From an uncultured Oscillospiraceae bacterium (GTDB taxonomy: Bacteria > Bacillota > Clostridia > Oscillospirales > Ruminococcaceae): 21,498 bases of DNA. The notes beneath the pieces are model-generated. The model searched no databases and was not told the DNA's origin. It saw only the letters and a list, made by a program, of their open reading frames with translations. The DNA lies in the NCBI GenBank assembly GCA_900556255.1, contig USNZ01000003.1, positions 1 to 21,498 on the forward strand, in the 5' to 3' direction. Position 1 is the first letter of the stretch, and each line of letters opens with the position of its first letter. The translations under genes were made by a program, and so were the position numbers. This document shows, in pieces, positions 7,090 to 15,174 of this stretch.

Positions 7090-7842
7090 TTACAGCACCC
7101 CCAACCAAAGACAGGCTGCCAGCGCCGCCAGCATCCAGATCTCGCATTTTTGCAAAAACCACCCTGCCAAATCCCCTGTGATGCCGCCGAACTGCCGCTT
7201 TGCCACAAAGGAATACCGCGCAAACACACATCCGGCCGCCAACACCAGCGCGCCGCCGTGCAGGGCAAAAAGTGCCGCCGATACAGCCACGCACAGCGCC
7301 GTCAGAATTTTTTTCACGCGAGCACGATCCGCCGCCGTGGCAAAGGTGTGCGCAAGGCCGGTGTTCTTTGCCATCGGGAACGCCGCAATCGCCAACGCCG
7401 ACAATGCCCGTTCCCCTACCAGAGCCAATGTCCACACCGCACCGACCCGCGGGGTAAACGGCACACAGGCGCACAGCGCCGCATAGGCCACAAAATAACT
7501 GCACAGCCGTATGACCGCAAATGCCCCGCAGTGGGGGTCCTTCAGGATTTCCAATTTTTTGGCGGGTTCTCCGTAACTGGCGAGTGCATCGCAGGTGTCG
7601 GCATAGCCGTCCAGGTGGATGCCGCCGGTCACCCACACAGGCAAAAGACACAGCCCCGCCGCCTTGACCGCCGCAGGCAGCGGCAGCAATCCGCAAAGGC
7701 TGCAAAGCGCCCCGCAAACCACACCCACCAGCGGGAAAGCACACAGCGCATAGCGCATGTTTTTTTCGTTCCAATCAAATTGCGGCATCGGCAATGCCGA
7801 AAACATGGCAAACGCCACCGCGACAGTCTGTAAAACAATCAA
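7090..7842 (-). CDS. cobS: adenosylcobinamide-GDP ribazoletransferase (cobalamin synthase)
   Basis: CobS/CobV is the membrane enzyme joining adenosylcobinamide-GDP with alpha-ribazole (phosphate) to make adenosylcobalamin (phosphate). The 250 residues carry the family features: LPMPQFDW near the start, FPLVGVVCG, then the signature GGIHLDGYADTCDAL followed by LEILKDPHCGAFAV, and several membrane spans. The start appears to be TTG at 7842, because the family-like N-terminus IVLQTVAVAFAMFSALP lies upstream of the first ATG (7806). AGAGGGA precedes it. The TTG overlaps the cobU stop as TTGA, the rare-start equivalent of the ATGA junctions seen elsewhere here. Confidence 0.92.
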   Translation of the reverse strand: MIVLQTVAVAFAMFSALPMPQFDWNEKNMRYALCAFPLVGVVCGALCSLCGLLPLPAAVKAAGLCLLPVWVTGGIHLDGYADTCDALASYGEPAKKLEILKDPHCGAFAVIRLCSYFVAYAALCACVPFTPRVGAVWTLALVGERALSALAIAAFPMAKNTGLAHTFATAADRARVKKILTALCVAVSAALFALHGGALVLAAGCVFARYSFVAKRQFGGITGDLAGWFLQKCEIWMLAALAACLWLGVL

Positions 7843-8366
7843 AATGATTCCCTCTTACCTTTATAATAGCAGGGTATGCCACATATCACGCGTATTACCC
7901 TGTCCGCGCGGGCGGCTGCCGCATTGTTGACCGCAGCCAACACCCGCAGGTAGTGCAAGGTGTCCCCCGCGTAGTCTGCCCCGCCGCTGAACACCTCATT
8001 TGTAACCAAAATCAAGTCCTCGCACTGCGCGTATACATTGTCGATCCCCTGCAAAATGGCAGCTGCCGTCTGTTCCCCCGCGCCGTTTGGGTCATACAGT
8101 TCGTTGGCAGTCAGGTTTCCCAAATCCTCCAACAGCACCGTACCGCGCACAGACAGCTGCAAATTTTCCAGATGCAGCGGACATTCCACGGTCTCAAATC
8201 GCTTTTCCGCGCGCATGGCACGGTGCTTTGCCACGCGGGCCGCACACTCGGCATCCCAAATTTGCATTGTGGCCAGGTAGGTGCGGGGGGCGTCATTTTT
8301 CAGGCAGAGGGATTCCGCATAGGCGCTTTTCCCGCTGGCCGCACCGCCGATAACCAGCGTCAGCAT
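7839..8366 (-). CDS. cobU: adenosylcobinamide kinase / adenosylcobinamide-phosphate guanylyltransferase
   Basis: CobU phosphorylates adenosylcobinamide and then transfers GMP to it. The 175-residue protein has a Walker A motif (GGAASGKS, 7-14) and a central KHRAMRAEKRFETVECP segment, where His48 is the probable guanylate acceptor. An acidic VLLEDLGNLTANELY stands in the Walker B position. VTNEVFSGG follows near residue 121, and the C-terminus contains ARADRVIRVICGIP. The start overlaps the cobT stop by 7 bases. No convincing ribosome site precedes it, so it probably relies on translational coupling. A second, shorter CobU-like gene lies just beyond cobS. Confidence 0.92.
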   Translation of the reverse strand: MLTLVIGGAASGKSAYAESLCLKNDAPRTYLATMQIWDAECAARVAKHRAMRAEKRFETVECPLHLENLQLSVRGTVLLEDLGNLTANELYDPNGAGEQTAAAILQGIDNVYAQCEDLILVTNEVFSGGADYAGDTLHYLRVLAAVNNAAAARADRVIRVICGIPCYYKGKRESF

Positions 8367-9424
8367 TGCGGGGTGTACGGCGTGATGCCGCCCTCCGCAA
8401 AGGAATAGCAGCCCTCATAAACGGCCAAGGCCATATCCCAAAGAGGCAGCGAGGCCACGGCTCCCGTGCCCTCCCCCAGATGAAATCCCGCGTTGAGCAG
8501 CGGTTTTTTGTGCAATTCTTCCAGCACAAGGCGGGCGGCAGGTTCGCCGGAAAGATGGCTGGCAAAGACCGCCTTTCCCGCCTTGGGGCACATCCGCACA
8601 GCGCAAAGTGCCGCTACACTGCTGATGAACCCATCCATAACGATCGGCAAATTCTCCAGCGCGCCGCCCAAGAAAACACCGCACAACCCGGCAATATCCA
8701 ACCCACCCAGCTTGGCCAACACATCCAGCGGATCGGCGGCATCCGGTGCGTTGACCGCAATGCCTGTTTCTATGGCGCGTATTTTCCGCTGTAGCCCGGC
8801 ATCGGAAAGCCCTGCTCCGCGTCCGGTCATCTCTGCCACGGGGCGGCCCAGCAGCACGCTTGCCACGGCACTGGAGGTGGTCGTGTTGCCGATGCCCATC
8901 TCCCCTGTCGCCAAAATTTGCATACCATCACGTTTTTGCTCGCGTACCAGCGCTATGCCGGCCGCAATGGCCTGCACAGCCTGTGCGCGGGTCATGGCAG
9001 GGCCACGGGTAAAGTCCCGCGTACCGGGGGCAATGCGGCGGTCTATCGCACCCGCCACAGGCTTTCCGGCAATGCCCATATCCACCGCAACGACCTTGCA
9101 ATGGGCCGTCTCGGCCATGCGGCAGACGCTGGTGCGGCGGGCCACCAGATTTTTCAATACAGCGCGCGTAACACAGGCATCGGTCTGGCTGACCCCCTGC
9201 GCAACCACGCCATTGTCGGCGCACAGCACCAACAGGGCGCGGCGCTCAAAATGCAGTTTTTCCGTACCCGTCAGGGCGGCAGCATCCTCCAGCATGGTTT
9301 CCAACTGTCCCAGCCCTCCCAAAGGCTTTGCCAGTGCCGCCCAATGGGCATGGGCAGCGGCACGGGCGGTTTCCCTCGGCGGGGTGATCGTGTTCAGCAG
9401 AATTTTCAATTCGGTTTCGGTCAT
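8360..9424 (-). CDS. cobT: nicotinate-nucleotide:dimethylbenzimidazole phosphoribosyltransferase
   Basis: CobT activates the lower-ligand base to alpha-ribazole phosphate using nicotinate mononucleotide. The 354-residue length is standard. The sequence shows KPLGGLGQLE near residue 35, the CADNGVVAQGVSQT segment, ATGEMGIGNTT at about 172-182, GRGAGLSD, and the catalytic-base segment FHLGEGTGA with Glu318. ATG overlaps the cbiA stop as ATGA and has AAGGAAAA upstream. No dimethylbenzimidazole-forming gene (bluB or bza type) is visible in the window, so the base used cannot be told. Confidence 0.95.
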   Translation of the reverse strand: MTETELKILLNTITPPRETARAAAHAHWAALAKPLGGLGQLETMLEDAAALTGTEKLHFERRALLVLCADNGVVAQGVSQTDACVTRAVLKNLVARRTSVCRMAETAHCKVVAVDMGIAGKPVAGAIDRRIAPGTRDFTRGPAMTRAQAVQAIAAGIALVREQKRDGMQILATGEMGIGNTTTSSAVASVLLGRPVAEMTGRGAGLSDAGLQRKIRAIETGIAVNAPDAADPLDVLAKLGGLDIAGLCGVFLGGALENLPIVMDGFISSVAALCAVRMCPKAGKAVFASHLSGEPAARLVLEELHKKPLLNAGFHLGEGTGAVASLPLWDMALAVYEGCYSFAEGGITPYTPQC

Positions 9425-10767
9425 AGCTTTTCCTTTTTATAGCGGCAGGCAGCAGCCACAAATCGCTGCGGCAGCGGCGTACCCGCCCAATACAAATGCG
9501 GGAACCCCGCATACAAATGCGCGTCGGCAAAGCCGCACGTCCACTGCCTGCCATTTGCCTTGGCGGCCGTAAAGGCCGTACCGTTTTGTGTAGAATCCCA
9601 GTGGTGGAACTCATGCATCGGCAGTGTCTCGCCCGCCGCGAACAGCATACTGTCCGTATGCGCCGTCAGGTTTGCATACCCAAAGCGCACGAGTTTTCCC
9701 ACCTTGAACCCCTGCCCCGACAAAACACCGGCCATGGGGTACACTTTGCCATCGGCGGCTTCCAATGCCTGGCCCAGATACAAAAAGCCGCCGCACTCGG
9801 CCACCGTGGGCAGCCCCACCGTCACTGCATCCCGCACTGCCTTCCGCATAGCGGTATTGGCCGCAAGGGCTTGCGCATACAACTCCGGATAGCCGCCCGG
9901 CAGGTACAGCCCGCCGATGTCCTGCGGCAGCTGCGTATCGGCCAGCGGGCTGAAAAAGCATAACTCTGCCCCATTTTGCCGCAACGCATCCAGCGTTTCG
10001 GCGTAGGTAAAGCAGAACGCTGCGTCCCGCGCCACCGCAATGCGCGCCTGCGTGGGCGGATCCTGCGGTATGTCTGCCGCCTCTGTCGGGCGGTCAAACA
10101 GCGTTTGCATAAGCGGCCAGTCTATGGTTTTTTGTGCCGTGTCGGACAGGATACGGATTTTTTCTTGCAGATCTCCGATCTCCGCAGCGGTTTTCAGCCC
10201 CAAATGTCGGCTCTCCAAGTGGGCCTGCGGTATAGGCGGCAGGTACCCCACCACGGGCAGTCCGGTCTCGTGCTGCAGCATCGGTTTCAGCAGGCTATAC
10301 AAAGATTCACTGCAATCATTGAGCAATATGCCCGTTATGTGGTGGGGCGTGCGAAAAGCCATCAGCCCGCGCAGCTCTGCCGCCAGGGTCAGGCTTGCCC
10401 CTTTGGGCCGCAAAACAAGCAGCACGGGCAGGTCAAGCGTATCCGCCAGATGCCATGCGCTCGCAGTATCTCTTGTGCCGCCCAGGCCGTCGTAGTAACC
10501 CATTGCGCCCTCGCAGACAGCGGCACCGTGTCCCGCTGCATACTGCGCATACAGGCAGCGAACTGTTTCGGGCGGGGAAAAAAACAGATCCAGATTGTGG
10601 CTCTGCACCCCCAAAACCGCGCGGTGGAACATGGGGTCAATGTAGTCAGGCCCTGCCTTAAAGGCGCAAGGCGTCAGACCCCGCGCTTTCATGGCCGCAA
10701 GCAAGGCACATGTCACCGTCGTTTTTCCGCTGCCGGAGTGTGGCGCAGCCAAAAGCATTTGCAGCAT
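9421..10767 (-). CDS. cbiA: cobyrinate a,c-diamide synthase
   Basis: CbiA amidates the a and c side chains of cobyrinate with ATP and glutamine. The 448 residues comprise an N-terminal dethiobiotin-synthetase-like domain (APHSGSGKTT at 8-17, FKAGPDYIDPMFH at 36-48, CEGAMGYYDG near 85) and a C-terminal class I glutaminase domain. That domain has the nucleophile in AECGGFLYL (Cys325), YLPGGYPEL before it, and the histidine in HEFHHW (385-390). GAGGGA lies 6 bases upstream, and the gene starts one base after the cbiET stop. It ends with an ATGA overlap into cobT. Confidence 0.95.
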   Translation of the reverse strand: MLQMLLAAPHSGSGKTTVTCALLAAMKARGLTPCAFKAGPDYIDPMFHRAVLGVQSHNLDLFFSPPETVRCLYAQYAAGHGAAVCEGAMGYYDGLGGTRDTASAWHLADTLDLPVLLVLRPKGASLTLAAELRGLMAFRTPHHITGILLNDCSESLYSLLKPMLQHETGLPVVGYLPPIPQAHLESRHLGLKTAAEIGDLQEKIRILSDTAQKTIDWPLMQTLFDRPTEAADIPQDPPTQARIAVARDAAFCFTYAETLDALRQNGAELCFFSPLADTQLPQDIGGLYLPGGYPELYAQALAANTAMRKAVRDAVTVGLPTVAECGGFLYLGQALEAADGKVYPMAGVLSGQGFKVGKLVRFGYANLTAHTDSMLFAAGETLPMHEFHHWDSTQNGTAFTAAKANGRQWTCGFADAHLYAGFPHLYWAGTPLPQRFVAAACRYKKEKL

Positions 10768-10768
10768 T

Positions 10769-11959
10769 TTATTCCCTCGTAATCAAAAATACCGGGTTGT
10801 TCGCCATCAGCAGATGGAGTTCACCTGCTGTTTTTGTACGGCTGACAGAAATCTGTGTGACCTGCGCGGTCAGCCCGCGCGCCGTCAAGGCCGCAACCGC
10901 CTGCTGCAAGGTTTCCAGCGCAATGGCACTGACGCAAAGCCGCACAGTCGGGTTTGCGGCCAACGCTGCCTCCACGATAGCGTCCAGTTTGCCTTTACTG
11001 CCGCCGATGAATACCGCATCGGGGGCGGGCCAGTTGGTCAAAGCCGCAGGGGCAGTGCCTTTTGTCAGGTGCAGATTTTGCACTGCAAATTTTGCGCGGT
11101 TTTGGGCTATCAATTCACAGGCATCCGGGTCACACTCGGCGGCATATACCTGCCCCTCCGATGCTGCCAACGCCATCTCCACGCTGACACTGCCCGTTCC
11201 TGCCCCTACGTCCCATAAAATGTCATCGGGCTGTATCGCCAGCTTTGCCAGTACGGCAGCGCGCACCTCCTGCTTGGTCATAGGTGTTTTACCACGGATA
11301 AACGCATCATCCGGCAAACCGTGTGTGCGCCGCGGCAGGTTGCAGCGTTCCACCAGCAGTACGCTGAGTGGCGCAAAACTTTGCTGTGCTAATTGTTGCA
11401 CTGTACCCCGCACAAGACGCTGTGACGCAAGGCCCAGATTTTCCCCGACAACCCCCTGCACAGCCCCGCATCCGGCAGCCGCCAGCGCAGCACAAAGTGT
11501 GGCGGGGGTCTCACGGCCGCCGGTCAGGAAAAAGGTCGGCTTTCCTTTTCGGCAGGCCGCCACAGGGTCACAGGCGCACCCGTGGGCCGAGACAAGCTCC
11601 CAATCCTGCCAGGGTCTGCCAAGCGCTGCCGCCAGCAGCTGCACACTGGAAACACCGGGCAGCACCGTATAGGGCAGACCCTGTTGTTCCAGCGCCCGCC
11701 CCAGCGCTGCCGCACCGGAGTAAAATCCGCAGTCCCCGCTAAAAACAACCGCTACACGCTTGTTTTTGTGTACTTGTATCTCTGCAAGAATTTCGTCCGT
11801 CTTATACAGCGCCGAGCGCTGCTGTCCGCCTATCTCAGGCAGAGCCTGCAAAAGACGCCGTGCGCCGAGGACACACTCTGCCTCCTCCAACGCTTTTACG
11901 CCCATCAGCGTCAGCCCGGCATAGTCGCCGCAGCCCATACCGACCAGTGTTATTTTCAT
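10769..11959 (-). CDS. cbiET: fused cobalt-precorrin-7 C5-methyltransferase / cobalt-precorrin-6B C15-methyltransferase (decarboxylating)
   Basis: Both enzymes are joined in one 396-residue protein, like CobL of aerobic organisms. CbiE spans about residues 1-208, a tetrapyrrole methylase with VGMGCGD at the start and FSGDCGFYSG at 73-82. CbiT spans about 215-396, a Rossmann methyltransferase with PMTKQEVRA and the SAM-binding DVGAGTGSVSVE at 250-261, then AAECDPDA. Together they methylate C5 and C15 and decarboxylate the acetate at C12. The start at 11959 is preferred because the family opens with this segment, AGGGAG precedes it, and it overlaps the cbiJ stop as ATGA. Confidence 0.94.
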   Translation of the reverse strand: MKITLVGMGCGDYAGLTLMGVKALEEAECVLGARRLLQALPEIGGQQRSALYKTDEILAEIQVHKNKRVAVVFSGDCGFYSGAAALGRALEQQGLPYTVLPGVSSVQLLAAALGRPWQDWELVSAHGCACDPVAACRKGKPTFFLTGGRETPATLCAALAAAGCGAVQGVVGENLGLASQRLVRGTVQQLAQQSFAPLSVLLVERCNLPRRTHGLPDDAFIRGKTPMTKQEVRAAVLAKLAIQPDDILWDVGAGTGSVSVEMALAASEGQVYAAECDPDACELIAQNRAKFAVQNLHLTKGTAPAALTNWPAPDAVFIGGSKGKLDAIVEAALAANPTVRLCVSAIALETLQQAVAALTARGLTAQVTQISVSRTKTAGELHLLMANNPVFLITRE

Positions 11960-12690
11960 AGTAGCTCCCTGCATCGCTGCAAAATCACCTCAGCGGTCTC
12001 GCCCTGTTCCGCAGGGCGGCGCAGCACCACAAGCTGTACGCCGCACTGCGCGGCAGCCAGAACTTTTTCGGCAAAACCGCCCGCCGCACCGCCGTCCTTT
12101 GTGACCATGTATCGAATGTTGTATTGTTGCATCAGCGCCGTGTTCATTGCCACCGTGAACGGCCCCTGCATCGCTATAATATTGCGGTGCGGAATCCCCG
12201 CCGCCTCACACGCGGCAATGCCCGCAAGGGTAGGCAGCACACGCGGATACAACCGCATAGGAGCAAGGGCGGAAAATGCGGGCAGTTCTTTGGCCCCCGT
12301 AGCAAGCAGTACATTGCCGTGTTTTTCGGCCAGATACTGCGCCGCCTGTGCTGCGCTTTGCAGCACGACACAGCCTGCGGGCAAGGCGCCGGCCGGGCGC
12401 AGAAGGCGGCGATACTCCACCCCTGCCGCCGCTGCTGCCGCGCGGATATTGCACGTTGCCTCGGTCGCATAGGGATGGGTCGCATCCACGCAAAGCACGG
12501 AATCTTGCAGCAAGGCCGTCATTTCGGCGGCATCAAGCCGCCCCGTATGCACAGCCACGCCCGCTGTCACGCCCTGTTCCTCGGCTCCCAGCTCGGTCGC
12601 CACGCAGACCGTTACCTCTGCCCCCAGCGCCGCCAGCTTGCGGGAAAGTTCCCGCCCCTCTGTCGTTCCGCTGAAAATCACGATCCTCAT
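11956..12690 (-). CDS. cbiJ: cobalt-precorrin-6A reductase
   Basis: CbiJ/CobK reduces the macrocycle of cobalt-precorrin-6A with NAD(P)H. The 244 residues show GTTEGRELSRKLA at 8-20, the hallmark DATHPYATEA at 69-78, LLATGAKEL in the middle, YPRVLP, and MVTKDGGAAGGFAEK near the end. All are family landmarks. The ATG at 12690 has an AGGGGGT site upstream and overlaps the cbiH stop. The length is normal. Confidence 0.93.
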   Translation of the reverse strand: MRIVIFSGTTEGRELSRKLAALGAEVTVCVATELGAEEQGVTAGVAVHTGRLDAAEMTALLQDSVLCVDATHPYATEATCNIRAAAAAAGVEYRRLLRPAGALPAGCVVLQSAAQAAQYLAEKHGNVLLATGAKELPAFSALAPMRLYPRVLPTLAGIAACEAAGIPHRNIIAMQGPFTVAMNTALMQQYNIRYMVTKDGGAAGGFAEKVLAAAQCGVQLVVLRRPAEQGETAEVILQRCRELL

Positions 12691-13424
12691 ACGCCGTGAT
12701 ACCCCCTTGGCGTCACCATGCAGCCGCGCACCCTGCGGGTGACGCTATTGCCGATAAACACTGTTGTAAACATGTCCGCCTGTGTTTTTTTCAGTTCCGC
12801 AAGCGTCATCAGGTGCTTTTCCTGGCCTGTGCGGCCGATATTGCGTACCGTGCCGCACAAGGTTTCGGGGCTTTTGCCGTTCGCCAACAGAATCTCGGCT
12901 GCTCTTTGCAGATAATCTGCCCGTCCCTTGGAGGATGGATTATACAGGGCGACGCAGAAATCGCCCATTGCCGCACAGATCAGCCGCTTTTCAATGATTG
13001 CCCAAGGTGTCAGACGGTCCGACAGCGAAATCACGCAAAAATCGTGCCCCAGCGGTGCCCCCAGCACGGCCGCACCGCTTAACGCCGCCGTCAGCCCCGG
13101 CACAATTTCTATTGTCACATCATCAAAATCAACACTCAATTCCAGCAGCGGTGCCGCCATGCCGTACACGCCCGCATCGCCGGAGCAAACAAGCGCCACT
13201 GTCTTGCCGGTCTGCGCGGTTTGCAGCGCCCAGCGGCAGCGGTCTATCTCCCGTGTCATGCCGGTGGTGTAGGTCAGCTTTTCGGGGTACAGCGGGCGTA
13301 TCAGATCGATATACACCGTGTAGCCGCAGAGCACGTCGGCCTTCTGCAAGGCGCTGCGCGCCTGCGCTGTCATAAAGCGGGCATCTCCGGGGCCAAGCCC
13401 CACCACATAGACAAGCTTATCCAT
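12687..13424 (-). CDS. cbiH: cobalt-precorrin-3 C17-methyltransferase
   Basis: CbiH methylates C17 and drives ring contraction of cobalt-precorrin-3. The 245-residue protein is a SAM-dependent tetrapyrrole methylase with VVGLGPGD at 7-14, TTGMTREIDR near 53, CSGDAGVYGMA at 80-90, PGLTAALSGAAVLGAPLGHDF, and ALYNPSSKGR. These phrases separate CbiH/CobJ from the other methylases of the pathway. The start at 13424 (MDKLVYVVGLG) overlaps the cbiG end by 8 bases, with a GGAG element upstream. The longer in-frame extension has no family similarity and lies inside cbiG. Confidence 0.94.
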   Translation of the reverse strand: MDKLVYVVGLGPGDARFMTAQARSALQKADVLCGYTVYIDLIRPLYPEKLTYTTGMTREIDRCRWALQTAQTGKTVALVCSGDAGVYGMAAPLLELSVDFDDVTIEIVPGLTAALSGAAVLGAPLGHDFCVISLSDRLTPWAIIEKRLICAAMGDFCVALYNPSSKGRADYLQRAAEILLANGKSPETLCGTVRNIGRTGQEKHLMTLAELKKTQADMFTTVFIGNSVTRRVRGCMVTPRGYHGV

Positions 13425-14418
13425 CGGTTTTCCATCTCCAATCAGGGGCAAAGGGGCGCAGTGCCACCGCAAAAGTCACCCCGTTGTACGCCCACTTGGG
13501 CACAAACAGTTTCCCACCCGCTGCTTTGACCGCTGCACGTTCGCAGACATTGTCCACACCCGTAACTCCCTTTACAAATTGCGATGCCGTAAAATGTCCC
13601 CGCACGGTGCGCAGTGTCTCGGCCGTGTAAAACTCCGTCGTCCAGCCGTTGTTTTTTGCAAAGTCCAGCAAACCCTGCTCGTCCTTTTTCAGGTCTATGC
13701 TTGCCGCTGCCGCAACGCTTTGCGGAGCCAGGGCATTTGCCGCACAAAAAACGGAAAACGCCTCCTGCAGCCGACACTCACTTATGCCGCGCTTGCAGCC
13801 GATACCCAGCACTGCGATACGTGGCACAATGTGCAGGGCCTCGCCCTCCGGGGTCAATGTCAGTACAAAATCTGCCTGTGCGGCGGTCGCGGCGGGTTCC
13901 AACCCTGCGGGCGGTTCGCCTTCTATCTGCCAGTCGCTGAAATAATGCACCCGCTTGCCAGCCAACAGGGTACCGCTGATGTATTTGATGCGCTCCGGCT
14001 CGGCCACGGCGCAGTGCTGGCGCACCGCCCACTCGTCCACGGCAAAGATACCCCGACCATCGGTGGCCGTTGTAATAACCGGCACCGCGTGGCAAGCGGC
14101 CGCAAGCTGCCGTGTCAAATCGTTCGCCCCGCCCAGATGTCCCGACAAAAGCGAAACCGCAAACCGCCCCTGCTCGTCCAACACAACCACCGCAGGGTCA
14201 ACAGCCTTGCCCCTGCAATGGGGTGCAATCGCCCGCACGGCAATGCCCACAGCCCCCACAAACACAAGGGCATCGGCATTGGAAAACTGCTTTGAAGTCC
14301 AGGCAGCCAAGCTGACACCGTCGGTACCGCACCGCGTCACCGTACCGGGGCAGGTCCGGGCCAGATGTTGTGCCAGCACAAGCCCCTTGGCAGTAAAGGC
14401 AAGGTAGGCACATTTCAT
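13417..14418 (-). CDS. cbiG: cobalt-precorrin-5A hydrolase
   Basis: CbiG opens the delta-lactone of cobalt-precorrin-5A and releases acetaldehyde, a step specific to the anaerobic pathway. The 333 residues show the N-terminal domain with LVFVGAVGIAVRAIAP (51-66) and SGHLGGANDLTRQLA (92-106). The C-terminal domain begins near 200 with VLGIGCKRGIS and ends with FVKGVTGVDNVCERAA and a serine-poor tail. AAAGGAG lies 8 bases before the ATG, and the start overlaps the cbiF stop as ATGA. Its presence shows that the operon uses the cobalt-early route. Confidence 0.94.
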   Translation of the reverse strand: MKCAYLAFTAKGLVLAQHLARTCPGTVTRCGTDGVSLAAWTSKQFSNADALVFVGAVGIAVRAIAPHCRGKAVDPAVVVLDEQGRFAVSLLSGHLGGANDLTRQLAAACHAVPVITTATDGRGIFAVDEWAVRQHCAVAEPERIKYISGTLLAGKRVHYFSDWQIEGEPPAGLEPAATAAQADFVLTLTPEGEALHIVPRIAVLGIGCKRGISECRLQEAFSVFCAANALAPQSVAAAASIDLKKDEQGLLDFAKNNGWTTEFYTAETLRTVRGHFTASQFVKGVTGVDNVCERAAVKAAGGKLFVPKWAYNGVTFAVALRPFAPDWRWKTDG

Positions 14419-15173
14419 GGTGTGGCTCCTTTGCGGTACTCGGTGGTAAAGGCAGGGTCATACAGTTTGCTGCGCTCGTACTTTACGGCAAGAAAATCCC
14501 CCACCACGATCAACGCGGTCTTGGCAATGCCCGCCGCATGGGTGCTTTCCGCCAGAGTGCCCACGGTACAGTGCACAATTTTCTGCTGCGGCCAGCTGGC
14601 CTTATACACAACAGCAGCAGGGGTATCGGGCTTATAAGCCCCCTGTAAAAGTGCTTCCTGCACCCTGCCGGCCATGCCGACGGAAAGAAAAATCACCATC
14701 GTCGCCCCATGTGCGGCCAGGGCTGCCAGTTTTTCGCGCTCAGGTACGGGGGTGCGGCCCTCCATACGGGTGATAATGACCGTCTGGCTGATGCCGGGCA
14801 GTGTGTACTCAGCGTTCAGTGCCGCTGCCGCACCGCAAAAGCTGGATACGCCGGGGGTATCGTCATAGGCGATGTTCCAAGCATCCAGAGCATCCATCTG
14901 TTCGCGGACAGCGCCGTACAGGCAGGGGTCGCCGGTGTGCAGGCGCACCGTGGTTTTATGCGACAATTCGTTTGTTTTTATGACATCCAGTACCTGCTCC
15001 AGCGTCATTTCGGCACTGTTATAAATGGAACAGCCACCCTTGGCAAGCCCCAGCAGCGCCGGGTTGACAAGGCTGCCCGCGTAGATGATGCAGTCGGCCT
15101 TTTGCAGCAGCGCCGCACCGCGCTGTGTAATAAGGTCTGGCGCGCCGGGTCCTGCCCCCACAAAATGTACCAT
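14415..15173 (-). CDS. cbiF: cobalt-precorrin-4 C11-methyltransferase
   Basis: CbiF methylates C11 of cobalt-precorrin-4. The 252 residues are a tetrapyrrole methylase with VGAGPGAPDLIT (5-16), YAGSLVNPALL near 31, RLHTGDPCLYGAVREQM (77-93), DDTPGVSSFCGAAAAL and VIITRMEGRTPVP. These are the distinguishing phrases of CbiF/CobM. GGAGGG lies upstream, and the gene starts one base after the stop of the ATPase-CbiD gene. No CbiL-type C20-methyltransferase is found beside it. Confidence 0.95.
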   Translation of the reverse strand: MVHFVGAGPGAPDLITQRGAALLQKADCIIYAGSLVNPALLGLAKGGCSIYNSAEMTLEQVLDVIKTNELSHKTTVRLHTGDPCLYGAVREQMDALDAWNIAYDDTPGVSSFCGAAAALNAEYTLPGISQTVIITRMEGRTPVPEREKLAALAAHGATMVIFLSVGMAGRVQEALLQGAYKPDTPAAVVYKASWPQQKIVHCTVGTLAESTHAAGIAKTALIVVGDFLAVKYERSKLYDPAFTTEYRKGATP

Positions 15174-15174
15174 A

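Noticed and set aside
10040..14300. Long open frames on the plus strand throughout the operon
   Set aside because: They are antisense to well-recognised cobalamin genes, are arginine/proline/cysteine rich without recognisable domains, and are expected by-products of GC-rich coding.
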